Below are positions 25,608-35,180 of a stretch of 38,925 nt of DNA, one piece after another. The DNA lies in the NCBI RefSeq assembly GCF_030065675.1, contig NZ_JASJDK010000056.1, positions 1-38,925 of the forward strand, written 5' to 3'. This stretch comes from Mastigocoleus sp. MO_188.B34. GTDB taxonomy: Bacteria > Cyanobacteriota > Cyanobacteriia > Cyanobacteriales > Nostocaceae. Position numbers and translations under genes: made by a program. Positions within the stretch are counted from its first letter, which is position 1; every line of letters starts with the position of its first letter. Below the pieces are notes generated by a model that was not told the DNA's origin, did not search any database, and saw nothing but the letters and a program-made list of their open reading frames with translations.

Positions 25608-26819
25608 TTAAGCAGCTTCCGAAAGCTGACGGTCGAGACGACGGAATAAAAATACCCAAATAGGTAAAGAGCTATTGATTGCAATTAACCTTACCAAATG
25701 ACCAACAGTTACCACCTCTACATTATGATTTAAAGTCAAAGCCACCAAAATCATTTCTGCAGCGCCTCCTGGTGCAGTTACTAACATACAAGTTAGCCAA
25801 TCCCAAGATGTTAATTGCATAGCGAAATAAGCTGCGATCGCACCTGCAAATAAAGTCATGATAGTTGACATCACAGCATAAGCAATAGTTTTTTTACCAA
25901 AGTCTGGTTTCTCACCCCAATACTCGCCAATCGTAATCCCCAGAAGCGTTTGACCAATTATGCGAATCATTGACGGTAGTGCGAAGTGAGTAATTCCAGT
26001 TGTAATATGAAAACTATTAATTAGTGGATTAAATGTCATTCCTACCAGCAAAGCTGCAAAAAAATGAGCCGCAGGGATTTTACATAATATGGCAATATAA
26101 ACTGCAACTAAGCTTACGCCTACAAGCAATAAAAGTAAACCAAAATATGATGGTGTAAAAGTAATAAATTCTACTGCTGTAATAATTGCTGGGGCACTGA
26201 TGTAATCATCTGCTAATATCCTTGCGACCATTGGGATTAGTAATACTACAGAGGTTACACGAATTACCTGTACTAATGCTACTTGTGTAACGTTTTTATT
26301 ATAGTCTGCGGCTATAGCTGCCATAACACCAACACCTCCAGGAACGGTAGCTAGCATTGCTGTTAATAAATTTGTTTTACTGAGGCGAGAATAGATGTAA
26401 CCAATTAGAGTACCACTTATGAGTAAAAAAAGTGTCAAAAATACAAAAATAGGAATTCCTGTGACAACACCAATTAAATTATTTTGAGCGATAGAAAAAC
26501 CAATAGTTAATCCTACCAAGACTAAACCAACATGTCTAGCACTCCTGTTTGGTTTGAGTGTAAGCTGATAAAAAATTCGACTGACTTGCAGGACGATTAC
26601 ACCAGAAGCTATTCCAGAAAATATCCACGCCATTCCACCAATATTGAAACGGGAAAGAATCAAACCCAGGGGTAATGCTAAACATATCTGCCAAGCAAGA
26701 ATAGTTAAGGATTGCCAAAATAACTGCTTTTCGCTTGTAGGGGAAGGATCCACACCCATATTTAAGTTTCTATGGCTACTTATCTCATCAGAAGCAACTA
26801 ACTTTACAAATTGTTTCAT
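25608..26819 (-). CDS. AbrB-family integral membrane protein (PF05145 type)
   Basis: 403 residues from the ATG at 26817-26819 with about ten hydrophobic helices. The two halves are similar: each has a GGVGVMAAIAAD / GGAAEMILVAL motif (TVPGGVGVM and TAPGGAAEM), as expected for the duplicated family often annotated as 'AbrB' or 'ammonia monooxygenase'. The name is misleading: it is neither the DNA-binding AbrB nor a monooxygenase, but a transporter-like membrane protein of unknown substrate. An acidic/polar N-terminal extension (residues 1-35) precedes the first helix. It is a single gene. Confidence 0.85.
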   Translation of the reverse strand: MKQFVKLVASDEISSHRNLNMGVDPSPTSEKQLFWQSLTILAWQICLALPLGLILSRFNIGGMAWIFSGIASGVIVLQVSRIFYQLTLKPNRSARHVGLVLVGLTIGFSIAQNNLIGVVTGIPIFVFLTLFLLISGTLIGYIYSRLSKTNLLTAMLATVPGGVGVMAAIAADYNKNVTQVALVQVIRVTSVVLLIPMVARILADDYISAPAIITAVEFITFTPSYFGLLLLLVGVSLVAVYIAILCKIPAAHFFAALLVGMTFNPLINSFHITTGITHFALPSMIRIIGQTLLGITIGEYWGEKPDFGKKTIAYAVMSTIMTLFAGAIAAYFAMQLTSWDWLTCMLVTAPGGAAEMILVALTLNHNVEVVTVGHLVRLIAINSSLPIWVFLFRRLDRQLSEAA

Positions 26820-27907
26820 TGACAAATGTTTTTTAACTTTACTTTACTATGTATCCACGCTAACGCGAACTGGGTTGTAAAGATAGTTATGTAAGTAGAT
26901 TTGACAAAGGTTAGGATTCCGAAGTTAGAAGTCAGAGGTGATAGTGTAAGGTATGGCTTTTTATAATATCTTCGCCAATTTACGAGGTTGAGTTGATGTG
27001 TAAACTCTCGTTTCTACGATGCTTGGCAAAAATTAAATAATCAGGAAAAAGCCTCAAAGCATTGATGACAAGGGATTAGCCTCTCAAAGTCCTAAAAAAT
27101 GCTCTTAACACAGCGTGGCGCTAGCCATAACTTAGATATATCAAGAAAACAACCAATTTGATGTAATACTATTGTTTCATAAAGCTTTGAGCCTGTTTTT
27201 TAACAAAAAAATGTCTAAACCCCGTTAAAACATAAGTCATAAGTACTTGGAGAAAATTAATTGTATATTTGTCATTGCGTTAGCACGCACCTACGGTGAA
27301 CAGCTTTGCTGCGGGCTAGTGGAGCGTAGCGTAACGTAGCATATGTCCTGTCGGACACGCTAACGCTAACGCAAGGCTTTGAGATTGCTGAGGACGCGCT
27401 CCGCGTTCAGCTTTGCTGCGGTCTAACACTATCGTTCGCAATGACATAAATATTTTTGTCCACCTACTTATCGATACCATAAAGCCACACCAATACGTGG
27501 AAATTACTATATTCAATTAATCCCATTACACATATGCTTATCTTCTTTATTATCGGGGGGATTTATTCTAAAATCTTCACGGATGAAATTACATCCTTCC
27601 CGAAGCAAATAATCAAAATCCCACTTCCATAGTTTTACAGTTCCCCTTGATTGGAAACTTTAGGGAACCACTACGACCGCTCCTACTATTTTTGGTTCTC
27701 CCTGATCAGGGAAAGTAATTGGTTGAAAAATTAGCAACGGATTAGAAGAGTAAAACGGATGGATTGTCTGTAAAAGTAAAGATTTACTAACTTAGAGAAA
27801 TCCCTTATCCGTTTTCCATCTTTTCTTTATTCTCTATCCGCGAGCAAACCAACCATCTCATCAACAAACAAACACCCCATCCGACTTGTTAACAAAAAAT
27901 CAAATCA
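26820..27907. other. Kilobase without genes; dispersed repeats
   Basis: Region between the AbrB-family gene and chrA. It contains the inverted-repeat element at 27270-27447, a 14-bp palindrome TCCCTGATCAGGGA at 27699-27712, and inverted arms AAAACGGAT (27752-27760) and ATCCGTTTT (27807-27815). No frame with gene-like composition was found; the 66-codon frame across 27316-27516 is repeat sequence. The promoter region of nothing obvious lies here, since both flanking genes run on the minus strand (chrA ends at 27908, the AbrB-family gene starts at 26819). Confidence 0.6.
27270..27447. repeat. 178-bp GC-rich element with terminal inverted repeats (MITE-like)
   Basis: The ends are TGTCATTGCG (27270-27279) and CGCAATGACA (27438-27447), perfect inverted repeats. 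Inside are two direct copies of CAGCTTTGCTGCGG (27301-27314 and 27408-27421), and repeated GCTAACG/CGTAGCG words. It is much richer in GC than its flanks. No coding capacity. It looks like a small non-autonomous mobile or palindromic element; a fragment with TTCATTGCGAACG also occurs near 32250. Confidence 0.65.
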
Positions 27908-29101
27908 TTAAAACTTAAACAGAATCCAAGCAACGATCGCACCCCCTAAAATCAGATAAATAACATTTACCTTCCATCGAAAACTTATCAAAAACGTACT
28001 TAGTAAAATCACCCAGCTTTGCCAATAAATCAATACCGATTGTGATAACTTAACTATTACTGCTGCCATCAAAGCAATCGAACTAGCATTAACAGCATCT
28101 AAAAACGCAGAAGTCCAACGAAATTTCCGCAGTTGGGAAACCACCGAAATCAGAGCAGCACTAAAAAGGAATGATGGCAAAAAAATAGACACCGTTGCAA
28201 CTATTGCGCCAGGTATTCCCAAAAGTAAATAACCGATAAAAGTTGCACTTGAAAGTAAAGGACCAGGAGTTATTTGGGCGATCGCGATCGCATCTAATAA
28301 TTGTTGCTCAGTCAACCAACCAAAATCATCAACCAATTCCCCTTGCAAAAATGCGATTAAGACATAACCGCTACCGTATAATAAACTAGCAACCTTAAGA
28401 AAAAATATACTAAGTTTGCCTAAGGAAAGACTTGGAGAATAATTAGCATCAATAAAAAATAATATAGCGATAGTTATTAGTAAAAAAAATATAGCTTTGG
28501 GAATTCGAAATTTGGTATTTCCTGATGCTTCTACCCCTGATTCTTCCGGTGATAACTCTTGATGAAATCCTATTAAGAGCATACCGATCGCTCCACCGAC
28601 AAGGAGCAAAATTATCTCACTCACCCCGAAGAAATTTGCAGTACAGACAAATATCCCAATGATTAACAAACGCCAGTTATCGATCGCCGTTTTGCCCAAT
28701 TTCGTCACAGCTAATAACATTACAGCCAAAACGACTGGTTTAACTCCATCTAAAAAAGAGGCTATTTCGGGAAGAGCGCCAAATTGAGTATAAGCCCAAG
28801 CAAAAGCAGTCTTAATCAGGGCTGCAGGAAAAATTAGACAAATACCTGAAATAACAAACCCCAACCATCCACCATATAAGTAACCAACGTGAATTGTTAC
28901 TTCGACTGAGCTTGGACCTGGAACGAGGTTGCTAGCGCCAATAATATCGAGAAACTTCTGTTTTGTCAGCCATTTTTTCCGTGTCACTACCTCATATTCC
29001 ATCATCGCTAGCACCACAAGGAAACCACCAATTCCAGTGCTTCCTAGTTTTAAACACAGGATTGCTAATTGGCTTAAATTTTTTAGCCTATCTGTATTCA
29101 T
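27908..29101 (-). CDS. chrA: Chromate-type transporter, two-domain ChrA
   Basis: 397 residues, the usual length of long-chain ChrA, about ten to twelve helices. The two homologous halves are clear: half one has GGFLVVLAMMEYEVV, RKKWLTKQKFLDIIGASNLV and PGPSSVEVTIHVGY; half two has YGSGYVLIAFLQGELV, GWLTEQQLLDAIAIAQITPG and PLLSSATFIGY. Family members export chromate or move related oxyanions. It starts ATG at 29101, 133 bp after modBC on the same strand, so it may share the molybdate transporter's transcript. Oxyanion specificity cannot be told from sequence. Confidence 0.92.
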   Translation of the reverse strand: MNTDRLKNLSQLAILCLKLGSTGIGGFLVVLAMMEYEVVTRKKWLTKQKFLDIIGASNLVPGPSSVEVTIHVGYLYGGWLGFVISGICLIFPAALIKTAFAWAYTQFGALPEIASFLDGVKPVVLAVMLLAVTKLGKTAIDNWRLLIIGIFVCTANFFGVSEIILLLVGGAIGMLLIGFHQELSPEESGVEASGNTKFRIPKAIFFLLITIAILFFIDANYSPSLSLGKLSIFFLKVASLLYGSGYVLIAFLQGELVDDFGWLTEQQLLDAIAIAQITPGPLLSSATFIGYLLLGIPGAIVATVSIFLPSFLFSAALISVVSQLRKFRWTSAFLDAVNASSIALMAAVIVKLSQSVLIYWQSWVILLSTFLISFRWKVNVIYLILGGAIVAWILFKF

Positions 29102-29234
29102 CCAAAAACGTAGCGCTATAAATAAACATACTACTCAATAAAGGTACAAGGCATTGCGCCCCTAGAGATAAGATTACTGCAAGCAAAAGTACATAGTATA
29201 AAATGCAAGTTTAATTGAATATTGTAAAAAGCAT

Positions 29235-31175
29235 TCAAGAAGTTAATAACAAAAGGCAGAGTGGATCCAAATAAATCCGCCACGGACAAGGAATATCTTT
29301 AATCACAGCCCATTTTTCTTTATATACCTCTGCTTGTAGGTGGTAATCTTTGGAATTTTGAGGAGGAGAATTAAGTTTTAAATAAACTGTCATTCTATGG
29401 GGTGTTTCACTAATCTGAACTAGCCAAGCTTGAAAGCAATTGTCTTGGTTTTCTCGGTCTGCAAAAATTAGATGGTGAGCGCGAATTCCTACATGTGTCA
29501 CTTCACTAGAAATCGGTTCGATCGCTTGCAAAGTACAGCCCCAATCCAGAGCCTTTACTTGTGTGGGTGAAACAGCACGAGCGCGGGAAAAATTCTTACA
29601 TTGAGTTAATTGAGCAACTTGTAAGGTCTGTGGATGCTCGAAAATGTCTGTTTTGGAACCATCAGCAATGATTCTACCTTCGGAAAATACTAAAATATTT
29701 TGACAGACTCGGTAAGCTTCTTCCAAATTATGGGTAACAAATAAGGTCATCCCTCGGTAAGTTGTAAGGGTTTCACTCAACTGCTTTTCAATTCGACTGC
29801 GCAGGTATGTATCAAGGGCTGAAAAGGGTTCATCTAAAAGTAGAGCTTCTGGTTCAATAGCTAAAGCCCTAGCTAAAGCAACTCGCTGCTGCTGTCCCCC
29901 AGAAAGCTGATAAGGATAACGGTTTTCTAAACCTTGAAGTTCGACTAAAGCAATTTTTTCAGCTATGCGTTGGTTTAGTTCGGCTGTATTAAAAGAGCAA
30001 CCATTATAGTGTCCATATTTTAGACCAAAGGCGATGTTATCCCTCACAGTCATATTGGGAAACAGGGCGTAATTTTGAAACAAAAAGCCGATGCGACGGT
30101 GACGCGTTGGTATATTGATTCCCTGTTTTGAGTCAAATAAAACTCGTCCATTTAAAATAATTCTTCCATGTTTTGGGGTTTCCAAGCCAGCCAGACAACG
30201 CAAAGTCATGCTTTTCCCCGAACCGGAACCTCCTAAAATTCCCAGAGGACTGTCATCGGTAGTAAATGTCACTGATAATGTAAAGCCGGGACGTTGGTTA
30301 AGAATATCTATTTCTAAGGAGGTTGGGGAGGGAGATTGTTTTGAAATTTGTATTTGAGAAAAAGAACTACGCGAACCAAAAAATTGCTGAGTGATTTGAG
30401 ATAATTTTCTAGTTAAAAATCTAAAGTTTATAAGTCTAAGGTTTATAAGTCTAAGGTTTAAAAATCTAAGGTTTAATAACCTTAAATTAAAATTTCCAAA
30501 TCTTCTTTTCTTAAATGTCCGTCTTTCTTCAGACAAGTGATTCATTGTATTAACTACAACAAGGGAAACCCCCACCAAAACTAATACCCAAATTAATGCT
30601 CGATCCATTTCCCCCCCTTCTGCAGCAAAAAATATCGCTAGGGGAATTGTCTGTGTTTGTTGGGGAATATTTCCTGCAAGCATTAATGTTGCTCCGAATT
30701 CTCCCAAAGCGCGAGCAAAAGCTAAAATAGTTCCACCTAAAATACCTTCCCAAGCTAAAGGAAAAATAATTCGCCAGAAAATAGTCCCTTCAGAAACTCC
30801 CAGGGTGCGAGCTGCATAAATCAAGTTTTGATCTATTTGTTTAAAAGCTCCCAATGCTGTTTTGTACATCAAAGGAAAAGCAACTACCGTCGCAGCAATT
30901 ACTGTTCCCGTCCAAGAAAAAATGACATTTACTCCTACTGCATATAATAATTGCCCAAACCAACTATTTCTCCCAAAAATTACCAGTAAAAAAAAACCTA
31001 CTACTGTTGGTGGTAAAACCATAGGTAAAGTCAAAATACCATCAATTAATCCCTTAGCTTTACCTTGATAATTAAGCATTTTACGAGCAACCGTAATTCC
31101 CAACAAAAAGGCAATTGGTGTTGCAGTTAAAACGGTTTTTAGGGATATCCATAGAGGAGAAAAGTCGAATTCCAT
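29235..31175 (-). CDS. modBC: Molybdate ABC transporter, fused permease and ATPase (ModBC)
   Basis: 646 residues that combine what are usually two genes. Residues 1-218 are ModB: several helices and the ATPase-contacting loop ARALGEFGATLMLAGN. Residues about 285-500 are ModC: Walker A GGSGSGKS (315-322), signature LSGGQQQR (424-431), Walker B LLLDEP, switch His in VTHNLEEA. The C-terminal part is a diverged molybdate-binding (TOBE/Mop-like) tail. Such fusions are known in cyanobacteria. The linker (residues 230-254) is a repeat of five-residue units LRLIN/LRFLN, encoded by a 15-bp tandem repeat. It follows modA by 84 bp; ModA delivers molybdate to it. Confidence 0.93.
   Translation of the reverse strand: MEFDFSPLWISLKTVLTATPIAFLLGITVARKMLNYQGKAKGLIDGILTLPMVLPPTVVGFFLLVIFGRNSWFGQLLYAVGVNVIFSWTGTVIAATVVAFPLMYKTALGAFKQIDQNLIYAARTLGVSEGTIFWRIIFPLAWEGILGGTILAFARALGEFGATLMLAGNIPQQTQTIPLAIFFAAEGGEMDRALIWVLVLVGVSLVVVNTMNHLSEERRTFKKRRFGNFNLRLLNLRFLNLRLINLRLINFRFLTRKLSQITQQFFGSRSSFSQIQISKQSPSPTSLEIDILNQRPGFTLSVTFTTDDSPLGILGGSGSGKSMTLRCLAGLETPKHGRIILNGRVLFDSKQGINIPTRHRRIGFLFQNYALFPNMTVRDNIAFGLKYGHYNGCSFNTAELNQRIAEKIALVELQGLENRYPYQLSGGQQQRVALARALAIEPEALLLDEPFSALDTYLRSRIEKQLSETLTTYRGMTLFVTHNLEEAYRVCQNILVFSEGRIIADGSKTDIFEHPQTLQVAQLTQCKNFSRARAVSPTQVKALDWGCTLQAIEPISSEVTHVGIRAHHLIFADRENQDNCFQAWLVQISETPHRMTVYLKLNSPPQNSKDYHLQAEVYKEKWAVIKDIPCPWRIYLDPLCLLLLTS
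30414..30488. repeat. 15-bp in-frame tandem repeat in the modBC linker
   Basis: Five 15-bp units, two of them identical (TATAAGTCTAAGGTT at 30429-30443 and 30444-30458). Because 15 is a multiple of three, each unit adds five residues (LRLLN, LRFLN, LRLIN, LRLIN, FRFLT) to the ModB-ModC linker. Related words (TTATAAGT, TTTATAAGTTT) lie in the modA-modBC spacer near 31215-31235. Confidence 0.9.
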
Positions 31176-31259
31176 ACCAATTGCTGTATTGATTACTGAT
31201 TTGTTGGAAGATTATAAGTTTTAGATTTATAAGTTTGGTATTGATTATTTTGGGATTTA

Positions 31260-32099
31260 CTAATTATTTTGAGAGTTAGTATTTGAAAAGTTATTTATAA
31301 CTGGAGTAAATCCGTTTTTTATAAAAATCTCACTTGCTGCTTTGCTCGATAAAAAGTCCACAAATTCCTCAGCAGTAGTGAGATTTTTGCTATCTTTTAT
31401 GACTGCAACTGGATAAACAACTGGGGAATGAGAATCTGCTGGTGCGATCGCACCAACTTTGACTCTATTTGAGCTTTTCGCATCCGTAGCGTAAACAATT
31501 CCCGCATCAACATTGCCAGTTTCTACATAAGTAAGTACTTGACGAACAGTTTTCGCAAAAACTGTTTTTGATTTTACTCCCTCGAAAATCCCTGCATTAG
31601 TGAGAACTTCCTTTGCATATTTACCCGCAGGTACGCTATTCGGTTCGCCGATTGAAATTTTGTTAACTTCAGCAGCAGTCAAGTCTTTAAAATCAGATAT
31701 GCTGGTGTTGTCTTTCGGTACGATCAAAACAACTTTATTTTGGAGCAAATCCCTACGACTTCCCTGACTCAAAAGTCCTTGTTTTTGCAAAATATCCATT
31801 TTGTTGACTGAAGCGGAAATAAAAACATCAGCTGGCGCTCCCTGTTCTATTTGCCGTTGTAAATTACCAGAACTGGCAAAATTATAGGTAATAGAAACCT
31901 GTGGATTTTGCTGTTCATATATTTTCTTAATTGGTGGAAGTACATCTGTCAAACTAGCAGCAGCAGATACAGTTAAGCTTGCAGTTTGTTGTGTGTTTGC
32001 TCTTGAAGTCGAGTCTTGGTTAGTTTGATTGCAAGCAATTAACAATGAGGAAATAATCAGTGCTACTATTTTTGGCTTGACTTCCAATAGTTTAATCAT
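31260..32099 (-). CDS. modA: Molybdate ABC transporter substrate-binding protein
   Basis: 279 residues from the ATG at 32097-32099. A lipoprotein signal ends in LLIAC (Cys at about 23), so it is membrane-anchored in the periplasm. The mature part has all ModA marks: SAAASLTDVLPPI, FASSGNLQRQIEQGAPADVF, SVPAGKYAKE, and GNVDAGIVYATDA, which contain the oxyanion-binding Ser/Ala/Tyr positions. It may also bind tungstate. It is the first transporter gene, 84 bp before modBC and 179 bp after the barrel gene, all on the minus strand. Confidence 0.95.
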   Translation of the reverse strand: MIKLLEVKPKIVALIISSLLIACNQTNQDSTSRANTQQTASLTVSAAASLTDVLPPIKKIYEQQNPQVSITYNFASSGNLQRQIEQGAPADVFISASVNKMDILQKQGLLSQGSRRDLLQNKVVLIVPKDNTSISDFKDLTAAEVNKISIGEPNSVPAGKYAKEVLTNAGIFEGVKSKTVFAKTVRQVLTYVETGNVDAGIVYATDAKSSNRVKVGAIAPADSHSPVVYPVAVIKDSKNLTTAEEFVDFLSSKAASEIFIKNGFTPVINNFSNTNSQNN

Positions 32100-32278
32100 C
32101 AAAATATGTCTGCATCCTAAATATTAGCATGTATTAGTGATCCCCAAAGCTTTCTCGATTCATTTTGTCAGAATAGGGTAACGTTAGCTGTTGGATTTTT
32201 TTTACTGACCTTCACTAATAAATGTGAAAAAACCTTGTAGAGAAGTTCATTGCGAACGCCAAAAGTATAGTTGAATAA

Positions 32279-34255
32279 TTAAAACTGAATTGGTAATAAC
32301 ATTCCAATTCCCAACCTAGTTTCGTTATCTGCTCGAACTCTAAGAGCCTCAAAAGGACTCGAACCAACTCTATTGCTGAGATATGCTTCTAATTGCAAAC
32401 CAGAGAAAGTTTTACCAAGTAGTGACTTTGGTTCCCAACGCACACCCAAACTCCATGGAATAACTGACTTACGAGTATTACCAATAAATGCATTACCTTC
32501 TCCTCCAAGATTGAACCCAACTTCAGCGATCGCATCTAATTCTGGAGACAAAGAAATCGAAGTTCCAACATTAAATCCAGCGACTTCTAACCCAGTCCGT
32601 TGAACATACCCCAAGGTAGGAGTAAACCAAGCTGAACCTCCTTTAGGGAATTCATAATGCAGTGGTGCAGACAAGGTAACAACGAATAACTCTCCCAGTT
32701 CTACACTTTCGTTACTAACACTAAATCCAGTCTTTTCTAAACCTAAAGATTCAAATCTATTGCGATCGTTGTTAATCAGATTTACCAGCACACTATTAGA
32801 ACGAGCGAAGCTTCCAGCGAGACTTAAGGTAAATGGTTTGTCATCATCTTGATCTAAAAAGCGGATTTTGCCACTAACTCCAAGAACGGATTCATCTACT
32901 ATGCCAGAAATATCGTCCAAGAAAATACCTATTTCTAAATCATCTTCAATTCCATAACGAATTGCAGATGATGTTCTTCCTTCATTTAAGTGAAGGGAAG
33001 TTAATAGCTGTTTTCTAGGAACTGTACTACCATCAAAAGCACTAAATCCAGCATGCTTGTTTCGGGGTATACCTTGTCTGACACCAAAGCGACTGGGATA
33101 GCGACGATTTGCAACTGTAACTCCAGGTATATATGTAAGTCCCAATCCTAATGCGTCAAACTCTCTATCTGTGACAATAGAGAGAGGTCCAGTATTACCC
33201 AAGGTATTAGAAATGAATAAATCTGCAGCTAATCTGGGATTGATTATATATTTCAAACCTGCATTGTAGGCAATATCTCGAGTCGGTAATCCCGTATCCC
33301 TATTGATAGTGTTATTACCTATAAATGGTATAAATGCATCACCCCATAAAGATAACCTTGGATTTAATTGATAACTAATAGCTCCAGCTAAACCAAAATT
33401 TGTACCAAAAGAACCAGAGTTTGGTTGTGGTAATCGGTTGAGATATAGAGCATTATCTTCTGGTAAAAAAGCGACTTTGGGAGATACTGTAAACTGCCAA
33501 CGCTTATCAGGTTTAATGGTGTAGGGTAGCTCAAGAGAAAAAACTGTTTGTGCATTTAGTCCTGCTGCTACAACACCATTAGCATCTAAAAATTGGTAAG
33601 GACGCCTATCATTTCCCCTAGAGACTGCGATCGCACCACTCAAAGCCTGCGTACCATCTTTACTTTGCCAAAGTCTTTGTTTTGCTTGTAGAGTCCATTC
33701 TTGAAAAAAGTTTGTACTTCCTTGGTCATTAATTCTTTCGGCACTGTATGCTCCTTGGTATTGTGGTCCGCCATTATCAACTGTCTGTACATCGAAAGTC
33801 AATTCTAATTTATCATTTACACCCCAGCTAACCCCGAGGGTTGGTTGATCTGTCAGACCATCGCTTCTAGCAGTCCCCGAACTGAAAAAATGACGATGAC
33901 GTACAGAAATAGAAATTTCTCCTTTTCGCAAATGCTCTGCTGTTGTTAATATTGGGCGACTATTAGATATGCTCAAGTTATTTCGAGTAACTTCTTCTCT
34001 ATTATTTTGACTATTTTTAAGAATATCTTTTGCAATGGTGTCAGTCCCAACTGATATGCTCGCATCATCATGAGAATTTCCAACAGTGATTTGCTGTTGG
34101 TTATTAGATTGTTTTTTAGCTTCCTTAAGCCTATAAATTAAAGTTTTTTGTCTTATTTCATCTTGATTTAGATTCACATCATCTTGACTACCCAATGCAA
34201 TCTCTGGTGCAGATAATACTAAAAAAATGCAAGTAGATATCTTTAACAATCTCAT
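32279..34255 (-). CDS. Predicted outer-membrane beta-barrel protein
   Basis: 658 residues. A signal peptide (hydrophobic run to ALGS near residue 22) is followed by a polar, low-complexity segment (about 25-100), then alternating hydrophobic/polar strands to the end. It closes with a strand LGIGMLLPIQF whose last residue is Phe, as in barrel proteins inserted by BAM. The barrel appears as two similar halves: GVSWGVNDKLELTFDV / RYGIEDDLEIGIFLDD, and the strand ALSGAIAVSRG / TLSLAGSFARSN. No plug, TonB box or SLH domain was seen. The cargo is unknown. It precedes modA on the same strand by 179 bp. Confidence 0.75.
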   Translation of the reverse strand: MRLLKISTCIFLVLSAPEIALGSQDDVNLNQDEIRQKTLIYRLKEAKKQSNNQQQITVGNSHDDASISVGTDTIAKDILKNSQNNREEVTRNNLSISNSRPILTTAEHLRKGEISISVRHRHFFSSGTARSDGLTDQPTLGVSWGVNDKLELTFDVQTVDNGGPQYQGAYSAERINDQGSTNFFQEWTLQAKQRLWQSKDGTQALSGAIAVSRGNDRRPYQFLDANGVVAAGLNAQTVFSLELPYTIKPDKRWQFTVSPKVAFLPEDNALYLNRLPQPNSGSFGTNFGLAGAISYQLNPRLSLWGDAFIPFIGNNTINRDTGLPTRDIAYNAGLKYIINPRLAADLFISNTLGNTGPLSIVTDREFDALGLGLTYIPGVTVANRRYPSRFGVRQGIPRNKHAGFSAFDGSTVPRKQLLTSLHLNEGRTSSAIRYGIEDDLEIGIFLDDISGIVDESVLGVSGKIRFLDQDDDKPFTLSLAGSFARSNSVLVNLINNDRNRFESLGLEKTGFSVSNESVELGELFVVTLSAPLHYEFPKGGSAWFTPTLGYVQRTGLEVAGFNVGTSISLSPELDAIAEVGFNLGGEGNAFIGNTRKSVIPWSLGVRWEPKSLLGKTFSGLQLEAYLSNRVGSSPFEALRVRADNETRLGIGMLLPIQF

Positions 34256-34604
34256 AGTATATTTAATATAATTCTGATAATTTATGATGTTTTAAACAAA
34301 TAAAGTTAATAAAAATAATTAATAATATTAGATATTGAACGATATAAATTTATCGCAATACCTTTAATACCAAAGTTCAAATCTTAAATAAGACGATATA
34401 AATATTCTGGAACCAGATAATAAAAATTACCCGTAGATAAGTTATATGGTTACACGTATATTTTGCATAGATTTTGAAAAATTTTAAGTATTATAAATAC
34501 ATTTACAAATAAAAAAATCTATAAATTTTTTACTCGAACATTATTGGGGATAGAATTTAATATCGAAATATCTATATTTGTACAAAACTGAGCAAACATT
34601 TTCT
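34256..34604. other. AT-rich spacer upstream of the barrel gene
   Basis: A 349-bp gap, very AT-rich, with nothing coding or clearly structured. It must hold the barrel gene's promoter on the minus strand, but no clear -35/-10 pair was distinguished in such AT-rich sequence. Confidence 0.5.
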
Positions 34605-35180
34605 TCAGAAAGAACCCATTACTTGAAGTCCAACAATTGGTTGTTCGTCTTCGTTGCTGTGAATAAAAGGAAAAAGAATGAGTCCGCGTTTTTGGCTCAA
34701 CTCCAATTTTGCTGTCAAATATCCCAACGCAGCACCAGCTAATACCTCCGAAATCCTATGACGGTTAAGATTTAAACGTGAGTAACTAATCAGAGTAGCC
34801 CCGGAATACCATAGAAATGCTGAGTCTGGATTATAGTGACTTTGTACAGTCGCTACAGCAAAAGCTGCTGTTGCATGACAACTAGGAAAACTATCATTGC
34901 TATCTGAGTCAGGTCTTTGAACTCGCGTTACCTTTTTTAGAGCGATGCATACAATAGTGCTACTACCAAGAGAATCCAATGTTCTTAGAGCGCGTTGTTT
35001 TCCTTCTTGAGAATCTATGAGTAGAGGTAAAGTTACACCGCCACCAAGGTAAATTAATGTACCTGCTCCAGAAACAAATTCAGAAATATCACGGTCAAAG
35101 GTTTCTGCTTTCACTTTCGGTGCAAGGGTCGTAACAACTAAAGCTATTAAAACCGGATATAATGCTTTAAAAGGTAACAT
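34605..35180 (-). CDS. PAP2-family phosphatase with unusual active site, exported
   Basis: 191 residues with an N-terminal signal sequence (hydrophobic 8-20, KVKA near 25). The three PAP2 motifs are recognisable: Lys82-x6-Arg89-Pro90; SFPSCH at 97-102, where the usual PSGH has Cys instead of Gly; and SR (134-135)-x5-His141 followed by Glu145 where Asp is usual. The catalytic His residues and Arg are kept, so a lipid- or polyprenyl-phosphate phosphatase is possible, in the periplasm or membrane. The hydrophobic helices are shorter than in classical PAP2 proteins. It lies upstream of the barrel gene on the same strand, 349 bp apart. Confidence 0.85.
   Translation of the reverse strand: MLPFKALYPVLIALVVTTLAPKVKAETFDRDISEFVSGAGTLIYLGGGVTLPLLIDSQEGKQRALRTLDSLGSSTIVCIALKKVTRVQRPDSDSNDSFPSCHATAAFAVATVQSHYNPDSAFLWYSGATLISYSRLNLNRHRISEVLAGAALGYLTAKLELSQKRGLILFPFIHSNEDEQPIVGLQVMGSF

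Noticed and set aside
27316-27516. A 66-codon minus-strand frame
   Set aside because: Most of it lies in the GC-rich inverted-repeat element; composition follows the repeat, and there is no ribosome-binding site.
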